8,890 nt of DNA from JBOGGX01 sp050744245 (GCA_050744245.1 JBOGGX010000233.1:1-8890), one strand, 5' to 3'. Shown: positions 1-6,760, counted from the stretch's first letter. Notes: generated from the letters alone by a model not told the origin. Translations and numbers: made by a program.

Positions 1-483
1 GCCCGGCAGCGGGAGGCGGCGGCCGCCGCGGCTGCGGCCGCCAGCCGGTCCGGTGGTGGCGGTGGCGGGGCTCCGCCTCCGCCCTCGGCGAGCACGGAGC
101 TGTCCAACCCGCTGGCCCGCATGGCGATCACCTCCGGGTTCGGCTGGAGGGTGCACCCGATCTATGGGATATCCCGGTTCCACGCCGGCATCGACCTCGA
201 CGCCGACACCGGCGACGCCATCTTCGCCGCCGGCCGCGGACTCGTCGTGGCCGCCGGCTGGCGGGGCGGCTACGGCAACTGCGTCATCATCGATCACGGC
301 GGTGGCATCGGCACCCTCTACGGCCACATGAGCTCGATCGGGGTCAGCACGGGCCAGACCGTCGGTCAAGGCGAGCGGGTCGGGGCGGTCGGCTCGACCG
401 GGGCCTCGACCGGTCCCCACCTCCACTTCGAGGTTCGGGTCTACGGCGAACCGGTCAACCCGGTCCCGTACCTCCCGCTCTGA
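1..483 (+). CDS. M23 family metallopeptidase, C-terminal part (partial at 5' end)
   Basis: Probable secreted peptidoglycan endopeptidase that cleaves peptide cross-bridges in the cell wall, or a LytM-type activator of amidases. The frame is open from base 1, so the start and N-terminus lie outside the window. The visible 160 residues begin with an Arg/Glu/Ala-rich stretch that could be the end of a coiled coil, then a Gly/Pro-rich linker (about residues 16-31 of the visible part), then a complete LytM core. Expected zinc ligands are present: H61 and D65 in HAGID, and H142 in the HLHFE motif (H140-x-H142). H109 in LYGHM is the usual further catalytic His. GxGxRxHP (GFGWRVHP) and the DxGDxxFAA-type segment also fit the family. 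All ligands are present, so it looks catalytically competent. It ends 30 nt before the convergent VOC gene. The exact substrate cannot be told from this part. Confidence 0.93.
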   Translation, partial: ARQREAAAAAAAAASRSGGGGGGAPPPPSASTELSNPLARMAITSGFGWRVHPIYGISRFHAGIDLDADTGDAIFAAGRGLVVAAGWRGGYGNCVIIDHGGGIGTLYGHMSSIGVSTGQTVGQGERVGAVGSTGASTGPHLHFEVRVYGEPVNPVPYLPL

Positions 484-513
484 CGGGGCCAGCCACCGCC
501 CGGCCAGCGTCGT

Positions 514-993
514 TCAGGTGCGATGGGAGTGGCGGCCGTGGCGTTCGAGCTCGTGGTCGAGGTCGAGCGGCAGGACTGGAGCCTCCCGCTCGTAGTCGCC
601 CCACTGCTCCCGCGGCACCAGCCACATGATCTCGAACTCGTTGCCGTCGGGGTCCCGCCCGTACATCGACTTGGTCGCGCCGTGATCGGACGCGCCGATG
701 AGCGCGCCCTTCTCCCGTAGGACATCCCGGGCGACAGCCAGGTCGTGGATGCTCGCCACCTCCCACGCCAGGTGGTACAGCCCGACCCGGCTGCGGTCGG
801 GACCGAGCGCATCGGCCCCGAGCGAGAACAGCCCGAGGTCGTGATGATTCTCCGAACCGGCGGCCCGTAGGAAGGCGGCGAACTCGTTGCTGGCGATTAC
901 CTCGAACCCGAACGCGTCGGTGTAGAACGCGACCGAACGGTCGAGCTCGCGCACCCACAGGACCGCGTGGTTGAGCCGGCGCACGGCGATCAC
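514..993 (-). CDS. VOC superfamily protein (glyoxalase / extradiol dioxygenase-like)
   Basis: 159 residues forming one vicinal-oxygen-chelate unit of two beta-alpha-beta-beta-beta modules. Module 1 opens with LNHAVLWVRELDRSVAFYTD (residues 7-26). Module 2 contains LYHLAWEV (72-79) and ends with the typical DPDGNEFEI (114-122). Probable metal ligands are H9, H74 and E121, with H50/H51 also near the expected site; they match the extradiol dioxygenase/glyoxalase pattern, so a metal-dependent enzyme is likely. The substrate (catechol, methylglyoxal-glutathione, fosfomycin-like or other) cannot be assigned. The start is the GTG at 993, only 10 nt after the ParA stop, so it is probably the last gene of the CHAD-ParA transcript. 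A second GTG nine bases further in is a possible alternative. No good Shine-Dalgarno is visible, so translation may depend on coupling. Confidence 0.88.
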   Translation of the reverse strand: MIAVRRLNHAVLWVRELDRSVAFYTDAFGFEVIASNEFAAFLRAAGSENHHDLGLFSLGADALGPDRSRVGLYHLAWEVASIHDLAVARDVLREKGALIGASDHGATKSMYGRDPDGNEFEIMWLVPREQWGDYEREAPVLPLDLDHELERHGRHSHRT

Positions 994-1003
994 GCCGCCG
1001 ACT

Positions 1004-1753
1004 CTAGATCCGCAGCGAGAGCCGCTCCCGAAGTTCGGCCCACAGTCGCTCGAACGCCGCCGCCGACCGACTCCGGGGAGCGGTCACCGCCACCGGCGCC
1101 CGATGCAGGCCCATCCGCTCGACGTCGGTCGAGGCGGGGATCGCCTGACCGAGCATGCCCGGGTACCGCGCCGGCAACGCCCCCATCACGTCCCGATGCA
1201 GCCGTTTGCGGCCGTCGACCATCGAGAAGAACGGCAGCACCTCCGCGTCGACGCCGTGGTCGCCGACGAACCCGGCCAGCTGGTCGAGCGTCCGCTGCGA
1301 GAGGGTGGTCGGCACGATCGGGACGAGCAGTGCGTCGGCCGCCCGGAACACGCTCTCCGACGCCAGCGTGATCCCCGGAGCGCAGTCGAGCAGGACCAGG
1401 TCGTACTCGTCGCGGAGGGGCGCCACCACCCGCCCCAGACCCTTCAGCGGACGCTTGGTGCCGTCGAGCACCAGGTCGAGGTGCCGGTAGGAGAAGTCGG
1501 CCGGCAGCAGGTCGAGGCCGTCGAAGTCGGTGGCCCGGATGGCGGCGTCGACCGGTCGGCGCCGGCGGACCAGCGCCTCGCCGCCCCCCTTGACGCGCGG
1601 CTTGATGCGGAAGAGCCACGTCGCCGCGGCCTGGGGATCGAGGTCCCAGAGGAGGGTGCGCACGCCGTCTCGGGCCGCGAACCATCCCAGGTTGACCGCG
1701 GCCGCGGTCTTCCCGACCCCGCCCTTGATCGAGTAGGTCGCGACGATCCTCAC
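1004..1753 (-). CDS. ParA/MinD-family ATPase, coupled to CHAD protein
   Basis: 249-residue P-loop ATPase of the ParA/MinD/Soj class. The deviant Walker A KGGVGKT is at residues 10-16 with signature Lys K10 and P-loop K15. Walker A' is LLWDLDPQAA (34-43), and Walker B is LVLLDCAPG (119-127). An Arg/Lys/His-rich patch at residues 182-187 (RKRLHR) could serve nonspecific DNA binding, as in other ParA proteins. There is no N-terminal HTH, so it resembles the short chromosomal or cargo-positioning ParA types rather than plasmid ParA of P1 type. The chosen start is GTG at 1753, directly before RIVATYSIKGG; an upstream extension of this frame reads through the CHAD gene in the wrong frame and is not protein-like. 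The GTG overlaps the CHAD stop as GTGA, a 4-nt overlap typical of translational coupling. No ParB or parS is visible. The partner is most likely the CHAD protein (inference). Confidence 0.92.
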   Translation of the reverse strand: MRIVATYSIKGGVGKTAAAVNLGWFAARDGVRTLLWDLDPQAAATWLFRIKPRVKGGGEALVRRRRPVDAAIRATDFDGLDLLPADFSYRHLDLVLDGTKRPLKGLGRVVAPLRDEYDLVLLDCAPGITLASESVFRAADALLVPIVPTTLSQRTLDQLAGFVGDHGVDAEVLPFFSMVDGRKRLHRDVMGALPARYPGMLGQAIPASTDVERMGLHRAPVAVTAPRSRSAAAFERLWAELRERLSLRI

Positions 1754-3336
1754 GCCCCGTCCGCCCCTTCCGGCCGAACGAGTGCGGCGAACCGCTCCCT
1801 GTTCTCGAGATCGTCGAAGGCCGCGAACCGCCCGGCGAACTCGGCTCTCGCCGCCTTGCTCGTGTCTTCGTGATGGGCGACGAGCTGGCCCAGGGCCACC
1901 AGCGTCTCCGATGTCGAGGTCAGCTCGAGCAGTTCCTCGGCGTAGGACCGCAGCCCGGCCGCCTGGACCTGATCGTCCTGGAAGGCCCCGAGATTGTCCT
2001 GCAGCGCCTTGAGCTCGGTCACCAGCCTCCCGACCTCGGTCTTCGGGTGGAGCGGGGCGAAGAACTCGAGCAGGTAGCGCAGCTCCTTGCCTCGCTTGCG
2101 CAGGTCGTGGAGGTCGTCGGCCGGGCTGGCGGCGGTGATGGCCCGGCCCGGCTTGACCACCCGGCGGTAGGCGCGCCAGATCCGCTCCGACGCCACGTCG
2201 ACGATGGGCCGGTCGGCGTCCGGCCCGGGCGGGGGAGCCTCGAGGAACCCTTGCCATCGCTCGAGCAGGCGCAGGAACCGGACGGATCGAAGGGCGCGGT
2301 CGGTCGCGCGGTGGGCTGCCCGATGCTTGGCTTCGAGGAGCAACTGCAGCGGTTGCAGCGTCTCGGCGACGTCAGGGGGCAGCCTGCGCAGCTCCTCGTC
2401 GAACTCGAGCAGCTGGACGTCGAGGTCGCGCGCCGCCCCGGTGGCCTGCTGGACCCATCGAAACCCCGGCACGAACCGGGCCAGGGCCGATGGTCGAAAG
2501 ATCCCGGGGAACGCCTTGAGCCCAGATCGCGTGCGGCGCACCGCGACCCGCAGGTCGTGGAGGAACTCGGTGTCGAGCTGGTCGAGTGTTCCCTGGCGGT
2601 TGGCCTCGATCGTGACGAGCAGGCGGTCGAGGATGGCGACGGCCGCGTCGACCGACCGGAGATCGGGTGCGAGCTTGACCCGGAACTTCGAGGTGACCGC
2701 GCCGGGTGGTCGTCCCACGCGGGCCACGACGGTCGCCAGGAGATCGTCGGTGGCCGGGGCCAGCGTCAGGGCGTCGTCGAGCGCGAGGGTCAATTTGGCC
2801 GTCTCCCGCTCATACCCCCGAAGGGCGACGATCTCGAGTGTCCGGCCGAGCGGCTGCCGTCGGCCGACGCCGTCCGCCCAGACGAGCACGTTGTCGTCGA
2901 GTACGACGCGGGCCACGAGCTTTGCCTCGCGGTCGCGGATGCCGACGGTCTGTCGACGCGTCGACACCGAGGCGAAGGGCAGCAGGGCCCGCATCCCGAG
3001 CACGGGTACCAGCTCGTCGGCCAGGCGGCCGGCCGGCAGGTCCCAGGCGAACCGAGGCGCGGCGGCAGGGGAGCCGGCGGCGGGCGGGAGCTCTACCCGA
3101 GCGATGGACCGGCCGGTGGTTCGATCGATCAGGGTCAGACCGACCGGCTCGCGGCGACGCTCCTCGACCTCGAGCACCTGCCCCCGACCGAGCACCCGTC
3201 CGTCGAAGGTGTCGACGAAGGTGCGCCGCAGCCGGTCGGGCCGACCGGGTTCCGCGGTCCACGGTCCCTGCCTGACCGCGGTCGCGATCTCGGGCCATTC
3301 GACGGTGTCGACGACGAGCAACCGGGTGGGCGCCAT
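1750..3336 (-). CDS. CYTH-like/CHAD domain protein, probable polyphosphate binder
   Basis: 528 residues from the ATG at 3336; an ATG at 3351 adds five residues and cannot be excluded, as neither has a clear ribosome site. About residues 1-200 resemble a diverged CYTH (triphosphate tunnel) domain: RRTFVDTFDGRVLGRGQVLEVE corresponds to the usual YYDT...L...G..LR stretch, but the N-terminal ExExK signature is not recognisable, so catalysis is doubtful. Residues about 230-515 form a CHAD helical bundle with both conserved repeats: HDLRVAVRRTRSGLKAF (260-276) and LHDLRKRGKELRYLLEFF (409-426), followed by LKALQDNLGAFQDD (443-456). The conserved His and Arg/Lys residues line the polyphosphate-binding groove in known CHAD structures. 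The family is known to bind polyphosphate and go to polyphosphate granules. Gene order with the overlapping ParA ATPase suggests a role in granule placement (inference). It is first in its operon. Confidence 0.9.
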   Translation of the reverse strand: MAPTRLLVVDTVEWPEIATAVRQGPWTAEPGRPDRLRRTFVDTFDGRVLGRGQVLEVEERRREPVGLTLIDRTTGRSIARVELPPAAGSPAAAPRFAWDLPAGRLADELVPVLGMRALLPFASVSTRRQTVGIRDREAKLVARVVLDDNVLVWADGVGRRQPLGRTLEIVALRGYERETAKLTLALDDALTLAPATDDLLATVVARVGRPPGAVTSKFRVKLAPDLRSVDAAVAILDRLLVTIEANRQGTLDQLDTEFLHDLRVAVRRTRSGLKAFPGIFRPSALARFVPGFRWVQQATGAARDLDVQLLEFDEELRRLPPDVAETLQPLQLLLEAKHRAAHRATDRALRSVRFLRLLERWQGFLEAPPPGPDADRPIVDVASERIWRAYRRVVKPGRAITAASPADDLHDLRKRGKELRYLLEFFAPLHPKTEVGRLVTELKALQDNLGAFQDDQVQAAGLRSYAEELLELTSTSETLVALGQLVAHHEDTSKAARAEFAGRFAAFDDLENRERFAALVRPEGADGA

Positions 3337-3497
3337 GGACCGCCGAACCATAGGCGAGGGGGTCGGCCGCCGGGGGCGCAGCGCACGGTCGATCCGACGC
3401 TGTGCCTGGTCCTGTGGACAGCCTGTGTGCAATCCAAGCCGGCCTGGGGATCAAGCAAGAAAGTCTTTGGAAAACCCTGTGTATTGCCGAAAAGGGG

Positions 3498-3520
3498 TTG
3501 ACGGAATCTTCGTGTTATAG
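3498..3520 (+). promoter_or_regulatory. weak promoter-like element
   Basis: TTGACG at 3498-3503 is a good -35 box within the AT-richer stretch, and TTATAG at 3515-3520 resembles a -10 box, but the spacing of 11 nt is too short for a normal sigma-70 promoter. On the other strand GTTATA reads TATAAC, a fair -10 for the CHAD operon with no clear -35. The location between divergent genes is right for promoters. Exact assignment is uncertain. Confidence 0.25.
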
Positions 3521-3588
3521 GAAAGTGACGTCGCCAAGGTGACCGAGGTCCTCGGATCTCGGGAGCTACGGCAGGAACGGTGCCAGAG

Positions 3589-3608
3589 CTCGTTCCCTCG
3601 GGAACGAG
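3589..3608. repeat. 9-bp perfect inverted repeat
   Basis: CTCGTTCCC and GGGAACGAG face each other with two bases (TC) between. As RNA it would open to a 7-8 bp stem with a small loop; as DNA it could be a dimeric protein-binding site. It is part of the palindrome-rich leader before the transporter gene. Confidence 0.6.
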
Positions 3609-3623
3609 GCGGGCATCGTCGGC

Positions 3624-3751
3624 GAGGGTCAAACCTCGGCGACGAGACTCGATCGTGCCGCCAGCTTCGGCTGGTGGTCATGGGAGAGTGTGTTCGGAGG
3701 GGTCAAACCCGAAGAACAGGTTCGGCGCCCGGAAAGCGGGGTCAAACCCGC
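3624..3751 (+). repeat. three-copy GTCAAA hairpin repeat
   Basis: Three copies of a short hairpin built around GTCAAA, starting at 3628, 3702 and 3741. The invariant core is GGTCAAACC. The flanking stems differ in sequence but stay complementary: CGAGG/CCTCG for copy 1 (3623-3638), TTCGG/CCGAA for copy 2 (3693-3713, with a few extra bases), GCGGG/CCCGC for copy 3 (3736-3751). Copies 2 and 3 share the 13-mer GGGGTCAAACCCG. Spacings are 74 and 39 nt. Compensating stem changes with a constant loop suggest selection on structure, so an RNA element or a protein target. The orientation with loop GTCAAA on the plus strand is the one listed; the reverse (TTTGAC) is equally possible. Confidence 0.65.
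3658..3677 (+). repeat. UUCG-tetraloop hairpin
   Basis: CCGCCAGC and GCTGGTGG enclose TTCG, giving an 8-bp stem with one G-U pair and an exceptionally stable UUCG tetraloop if transcribed rightwards. No T-run follows, so it is not an obvious intrinsic terminator. It lies between copies 1 and 2 of the GTCAAA hairpin. Confidence 0.55.
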
Positions 3752-3790
3752 GGACCGGACGTGCTGGCTTCCGGTGTAGGGATGCCTCGG

Positions 3791-3822
3791 GCAGTTGACC
3801 GGTTTTGGCCGGAGCCAACTGC
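3791..3822 (+). repeat. long imperfect hairpin
   Basis: GCAGTTG (3791-3797) pairs with CAACTGC (3816-3822). Inside, CCGG (3799-3802) pairs with CCGG (3809-3812) around a six-base loop, with a 1-by-3 internal loop between the two stems. A competing pairing GGAGCC (3811-3816) with GGCTCC (3827-3832) uses some of the same bases, so two alternative folds are possible. Confidence 0.5.
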
Positions 3823-3892
3823 TCGGGGCTCCTTGCGTTTTCGGGGTGTTGTGGGGCGCGCCGGCCTCCACGGAGGAGCCAGCGAATGTTCG

Positions 3893-3924
3893 GTGGATCA
3901 TTCCCAGAAATGGGAACAATCCAC
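3893..3924 (+). ncRNA. GAAA-tetraloop hairpin upstream of transporter (candidate RNA element)
   Basis: Outer stem GTGGAT (3893-3898) with ATCCAC (3919-3924), a symmetric CA/CA internal loop, inner stem TTCCCA (3901-3906) with TGGGAA (3911-3916), and a GAAA loop (3907-3910). All 12 base pairs are perfect Watson-Crick. The GNRA loop is meaningful only on the plus strand, the strand of the transporter gene, which starts 41 nt downstream. A second small hairpin, GGTTC-GCCG-GAACC, follows at 3929-3942. I recognise no known riboswitch family. It could be a leader element, a protein-binding site, or part of a small RNA. Confidence 0.5.
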
Positions 3925-3964
3925 GGCAGGTTCGCCGGAACCAGGCGGTGCGACACTGGGTGCG

Positions 3965-4867
3965 GTGCGACGTACCAATCACCGGCCCTCGACGACCGAC
4001 CTGGCGCTGCTGGTGCTGGCCGCGGCGGCGGTGTCGACCTCGGCGCCTCTGGTGCGCGCCGCGGCGGCGCCGACCCTCGCCATCGCCTTCTGGCGCGACG
4101 CCCTCGCCCTGCCGGTGGTCGGCGGCATCGTGGTCACGACCCAGCGGGAGCGACTGCGCCGGATCACGAAGCCCGAGGTCCGGCTGTCGGTGGTGGCCGG
4201 TGTGCTCCTCGCCCTCCACTTCGCCGCGTGGGTTCCCAGCGTGTCGTTCACCTCGGTGGCGTCGTCGGTCGCCCTCGTCTCGACGATGCCCGTGTGGTCG
4301 GCGGTCATCGACCGGATGCGAGGGGAGCCCGTGCGCACTCGGGCGTGGGCCGGGATCGCCCTCGCCCTCGGCGGGGTCGTGCTGCTCACCGGGGTCGACG
4401 TAACCGTGTCGGCCCGGGCCTTGTTCGGCGACGTCCTGGCCCTGGCCGGTGGCGTTCTCGCCGCTCTCTACGTGCACGCCGGCGCCGAGGTCCGCCGCAC
4501 CGTGAGCACGAGCATCTACGCCAGCATCTGCTACGGCGCCGCGGCCGCACTGCTGCTCGTCGTCTGTGTCGTGGGCGGGCAGGAGCTCGTCGGCTACCCG
4601 GCGTCCACCTGGCTGGCGCTGCTGGCCATCACCGCGGGGCCGCAGCTGCTCGGGCACACCGTCGTCAACCGCGTGCTCGCCACCACCGGCCCGACGGTGG
4701 TGTCGATCATGATCCTGCTCGAGATCGTCGGGGCCACCATCCTGGCGTGGGTGTTCTTCGACGAGGCGCCGCCGCTGCTGGCCTATCCGGCGGCGGCCAT
4801 GATCGTCGCCGGCGTCGTGGCCGTGGTGTCGGCCAGGACCCCGTCGCCCGAACCCCTGGTGGCCTGA
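3965..4867 (+). CDS. EamA/DMT-family transporter
   Basis: 300-residue inner-membrane protein of the drug/metabolite transporter superfamily, with about ten hydrophobic segments arranged as two five-helix EamA repeats. Typical features are HFAAWVPSVSFTSVASSVALVSTMPVW at the third to fourth helices of repeat 1 and LLEIVGATILAWVFFDEAPP in repeat 2, where the family usually has LxPVxaxlxgxxxlgE. The substrate is not predictable; relatives export amino acids, nucleobases or small metabolites. The chosen start is GTG 3965 (VRRTNHRPSTTD...), a short positively charged cytoplasmic tail before the first helix. The frame is open far upstream, but that part is not protein-like and consists of hairpins. 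No good ribosome site precedes the GTG. The long structured upstream region suggests control at RNA level (inference). It ends 4 nt before the convergent amidase stop. Confidence 0.87.
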   Translation: MRRTNHRPSTTDLALLVLAAAAVSTSAPLVRAAAAPTLAIAFWRDALALPVVGGIVVTTQRERLRRITKPEVRLSVVAGVLLALHFAAWVPSVSFTSVASSVALVSTMPVWSAVIDRMRGEPVRTRAWAGIALALGGVVLLTGVDVTVSARALFGDVLALAGGVLAALYVHAGAEVRRTVSTSIYASICYGAAAALLLVVCVVGGQELVGYPASTWLALLAITAGPQLLGHTVVNRVLATTGPTVVSIMILLEIVGATILAWVFFDEAPPLLAYPAAAMIVAGVVAVVSARTPSPEPLVA

Positions 4868-4871
4868 GCCG

Positions 4872-6587
4872 CTACAGGTGGTAGATCACCGCCGCAGGCG
4901 TCCTCGGGGCGGCCGCCGGCGACGGGATCGCGGCCAGCGCGGCCTGCCGCGGTGAACGCGGCCGGCGGCCGTCGGTCGGCAGGGTGGGGAGGTACTCCGG
5001 CCGCCGCCGGGCCATGGTCGCCTGCTCGAAACCGTGGGCCAGGGCGATCAACGTCGGCTCGCTGTAGGCCGTCCCCATGAAGGTGAGCCCGACGGGCAGC
5101 CCGAAGGCGTCGCCCGCGGGCACGGTGATCAGCGGGTAGCCGGCCACCGCGGCGGGCCCAGAGCTGGCCCCGAGGAAGTGGTCGCCGTTGACCAGGTCGC
5201 TGGGCCAGGCGGGGGAGCCGGTCGGGGCGACGATGGCGTCGAGGTTGTGCTGCGCCAAGACGGCGTCGATGCCGTCGGGCCCGCCGATGCGGCGGGCCTC
5301 GGCCAGGGCGGCCAGGTACTCGGCCTCGGTGAACGGCTCCGACTCGGAGAGCTCGAGCCATTGCTGGCCGAACCACTTGAGCTCGGCGTCCTCGTTGGCC
5401 AGGTTGAAGGCGATGATCTCGGCCATCGACAGCGCCGGCAGACCCGTCCGGGTGGCGAGATAGGCGTTGAGATCGCGTTTGAACTCGAACACGAGCACCG
5501 TGATCTCCTCCACCCCGGCCCCGATCTGCTCGATGGTCGGGATGTCGGCCGGATCGACCACGACCGCGCCGGCGTCGCGGAGCGCAATGATGTTGGCCTC
5601 GAAGACCGCGTCGGTCTCCTCGCTGTAGCCGGTGACGCCGGCCCGGGCCACGCCTATGCGCTTGCCCTGCAGGCCGTTCGGGTCGAGGAACTGGGTGTAG
5701 TCCCGGAACACCAGATCGCGGTTCGACGCCGTCGCCGGGTCGCGCGGGTCGGGTTCGACGCTGGCGGTGGCGCCGAGGACGGCGACGGCATCTGCGACCG
5801 TCCGCCCGTGCGGCCCGACCGTGTCCTGGGCGGCCGCGATCGGGATGACGCCGGCCCGGCTGGTGAGCCCGACGGTCGGCTTGATGCCGACCACGCCGTT
5901 GGCGTGGGCCGGGCACACGATCGAGCCATCGGTCTCGGTGGCGATGGCGGCCGCGCACAGGCTGGCCGCGGTGGCCGAGCCCGACCCGGAGCTCGACCCG
6001 CATGGGTTGCGGTCGAGCACGTACGGGTTGTTGACCTGGCCGCCCCGGCCCGACCAGCCGCTCGACGAGCTGAACCCTCGGAAGTTGGCGAACTCGCTTA
6101 GACCGGCCTTGCCGAGCAGGACGGCCCCCGCCTCGCGGAGCAAGGCTGCGACCGTGGCGTCCTGGGCCGGCGGCGGGCCGACGAGGGCCAGCGACCCGGT
6201 CGCGGTCTGGGTGGCGTCGGCCGTGTCGACGTTGTCCTTGAGCAGGATCGGGATGCCATGCAGCGGCCCCCGCACGTGACCCTCTCTGCGTTCGCGGTCG
6301 AGGTCGCGGGCGATCCGTTCGGCGTCGGGGTTGACCTCGATGACCGAGTTGAGACGGGGGCCTCTGCGGTCGATCGCGTCGATGCGGTCGAGGTACTTCC
6401 GCACCAGCTCCCGTGACGTCAGCCGGCCCCTGGTCATCCGGTCCTGGAGCTCGGCAATCGTCACCTCCTCGACATCGCTCCCGGGCGGCCTGGGCGCGGT
6501 TGCGCCGGCCTGGTTGATGGTGACGCCGGCCACGGTCGAACCGGCCGCGGCCGCGGCGCCGAGCTTCAGGAATTCGCGTCGGTCCAT
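4872..6587 (-). CDS. Tat-exported amidase (amidase signature family)
   Basis: 571-residue hydrolase of the amidase-signature family (GatA/FAAH/peptide-amidase fold), acting on carboxamides by a Ser-cisSer-Lys triad. Lys is K117 in ILLKDNVDT, the cis-Ser is S198 in the Gly/Ser-rich loop CGSSSGSGSA (196-205), and the nucleophile is S222 in TETDGSIVCPA. The 24-residue spacing S198-S222 is that of the family. The N-terminus MDRREFLKLGAAAAAG is a Tat signal (RREFLK); AxA-type cleavage near residues 29-31 is plausible, so the enzyme likely acts outside the membrane. The segment with RGPLHGIPILLKDNVDT resembles bacterial peptide amidases, which remove C-terminal amides, but the substrate is unproven. 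ATG at 6587 has a GGGGGAGG purine stretch about 10 nt upstream. It is divergent from the HTH regulator gene, which may or may not control it. Confidence 0.93.
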   Translation of the reverse strand: MDRREFLKLGAAAAAGSTVAGVTINQAGATAPRPPGSDVEEVTIAELQDRMTRGRLTSRELVRKYLDRIDAIDRRGPRLNSVIEVNPDAERIARDLDRERREGHVRGPLHGIPILLKDNVDTADATQTATGSLALVGPPPAQDATVAALLREAGAVLLGKAGLSEFANFRGFSSSSGWSGRGGQVNNPYVLDRNPCGSSSGSGSATAASLCAAAIATETDGSIVCPAHANGVVGIKPTVGLTSRAGVIPIAAAQDTVGPHGRTVADAVAVLGATASVEPDPRDPATASNRDLVFRDYTQFLDPNGLQGKRIGVARAGVTGYSEETDAVFEANIIALRDAGAVVVDPADIPTIEQIGAGVEEITVLVFEFKRDLNAYLATRTGLPALSMAEIIAFNLANEDAELKWFGQQWLELSESEPFTEAEYLAALAEARRIGGPDGIDAVLAQHNLDAIVAPTGSPAWPSDLVNGDHFLGASSGPAAVAGYPLITVPAGDAFGLPVGLTFMGTAYSEPTLIALAHGFEQATMARRRPEYLPTLPTDGRRPRSPRQAALAAIPSPAAAPRTPAAVIYHL

Positions 6588-6760
6588 CGAACTCGAACCT
6601 CCCCCTCCGAAGATCCGTCGGATGTCCGCGCCCGACGGCGACGCTATCTCAGCCGACTTCGGCGAGCACGGCCGGCGAATGGGCGGGGTCGGTCCCCACC
6701 CTCGCCGCGGCTGACGCCTGGCCCGACACTAAGCCCGGGTCCGGCCGGCGTCAACGAGCT

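Larger units (their letters stand above)
3337..3964. other. 628-nt divergent intergenic region rich in inverted repeats
   Basis: No convincing gene. Open frames cross it on both strands, but their translations are Arg/Gly/Ser-rich and interrupted by palindromes. Bases about 3430-3530 are clearly more AT-rich than the surroundings and probably hold the promoter of the leftward CHAD operon and of a rightward transcript. From 3543 to 3942 inverted repeats follow one another: 3543-3555 (CCGAGG/CCTCGG), 3589-3608, 3624-3637, 3658-3677, 3693-3713, 3736-3751, 3791-3822, 3865-3876, 3893-3924 and 3929-3942. They end 22 nt before the EamA start. This is more palindrome than composition alone would be expected to give, and fits a long structured leader or a separate noncoding RNA. 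Which strand is transcribed is not shown. Confidence 0.6.

Noticed and set aside
1004..2257. A 417-residue version of the ParA protein
   Set aside because: The extra 168 residues are Arg/Ala/Pro-rich and read the CHAD gene in a wrong frame; ParA homology starts at the GTG at 1753.
2951..2966. 16-bp perfect palindrome TGTCGACGCGTCGACA
   Set aside because: It lies inside the CHAD coding frame where Ser-Thr-Arg-Arg codons explain it, and GC-rich coding DNA often makes such palindromes.
3409..3490. Possible DnaA boxes and a replication origin (CTGTGGACA, CCTGTGTATTG)
   Set aside because: No 9-mer matches TTATCCACA closely, and no dnaA, dnaN, parB or rpmH gene is nearby.
1870..3501. Long plus-strand open frames (over 400 codons) opposite the CHAD gene
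   Set aside because: They mirror the CHAD coding frame in high-GC DNA, have no domain likeness and low-complexity composition; the minus-strand protein has clear CHAD motifs.
3498..3526. A confident sigma-70 promoter at TTGACG
   Set aside because: The -10-like TTATAG is only 11 nt away and the sequence at 17 nt (GAAAGT) is a poor match, so it is kept only as a weak element.
3690..3755. Possible tRNA T-arm in GGGGTCAAACCC
   Set aside because: The loop lacks the TTCRA pattern and no acceptor stem, anticodon arm or D-arm can be built around it.
3539..3964. N-terminal extension of the EamA frame by up to 142 residues
   Set aside because: The extension is Arg/Gly/Ser-rich, unlike EamA proteins, and is made of hairpin repeats; the GTG at 3965 gives a normal 300-residue protein.
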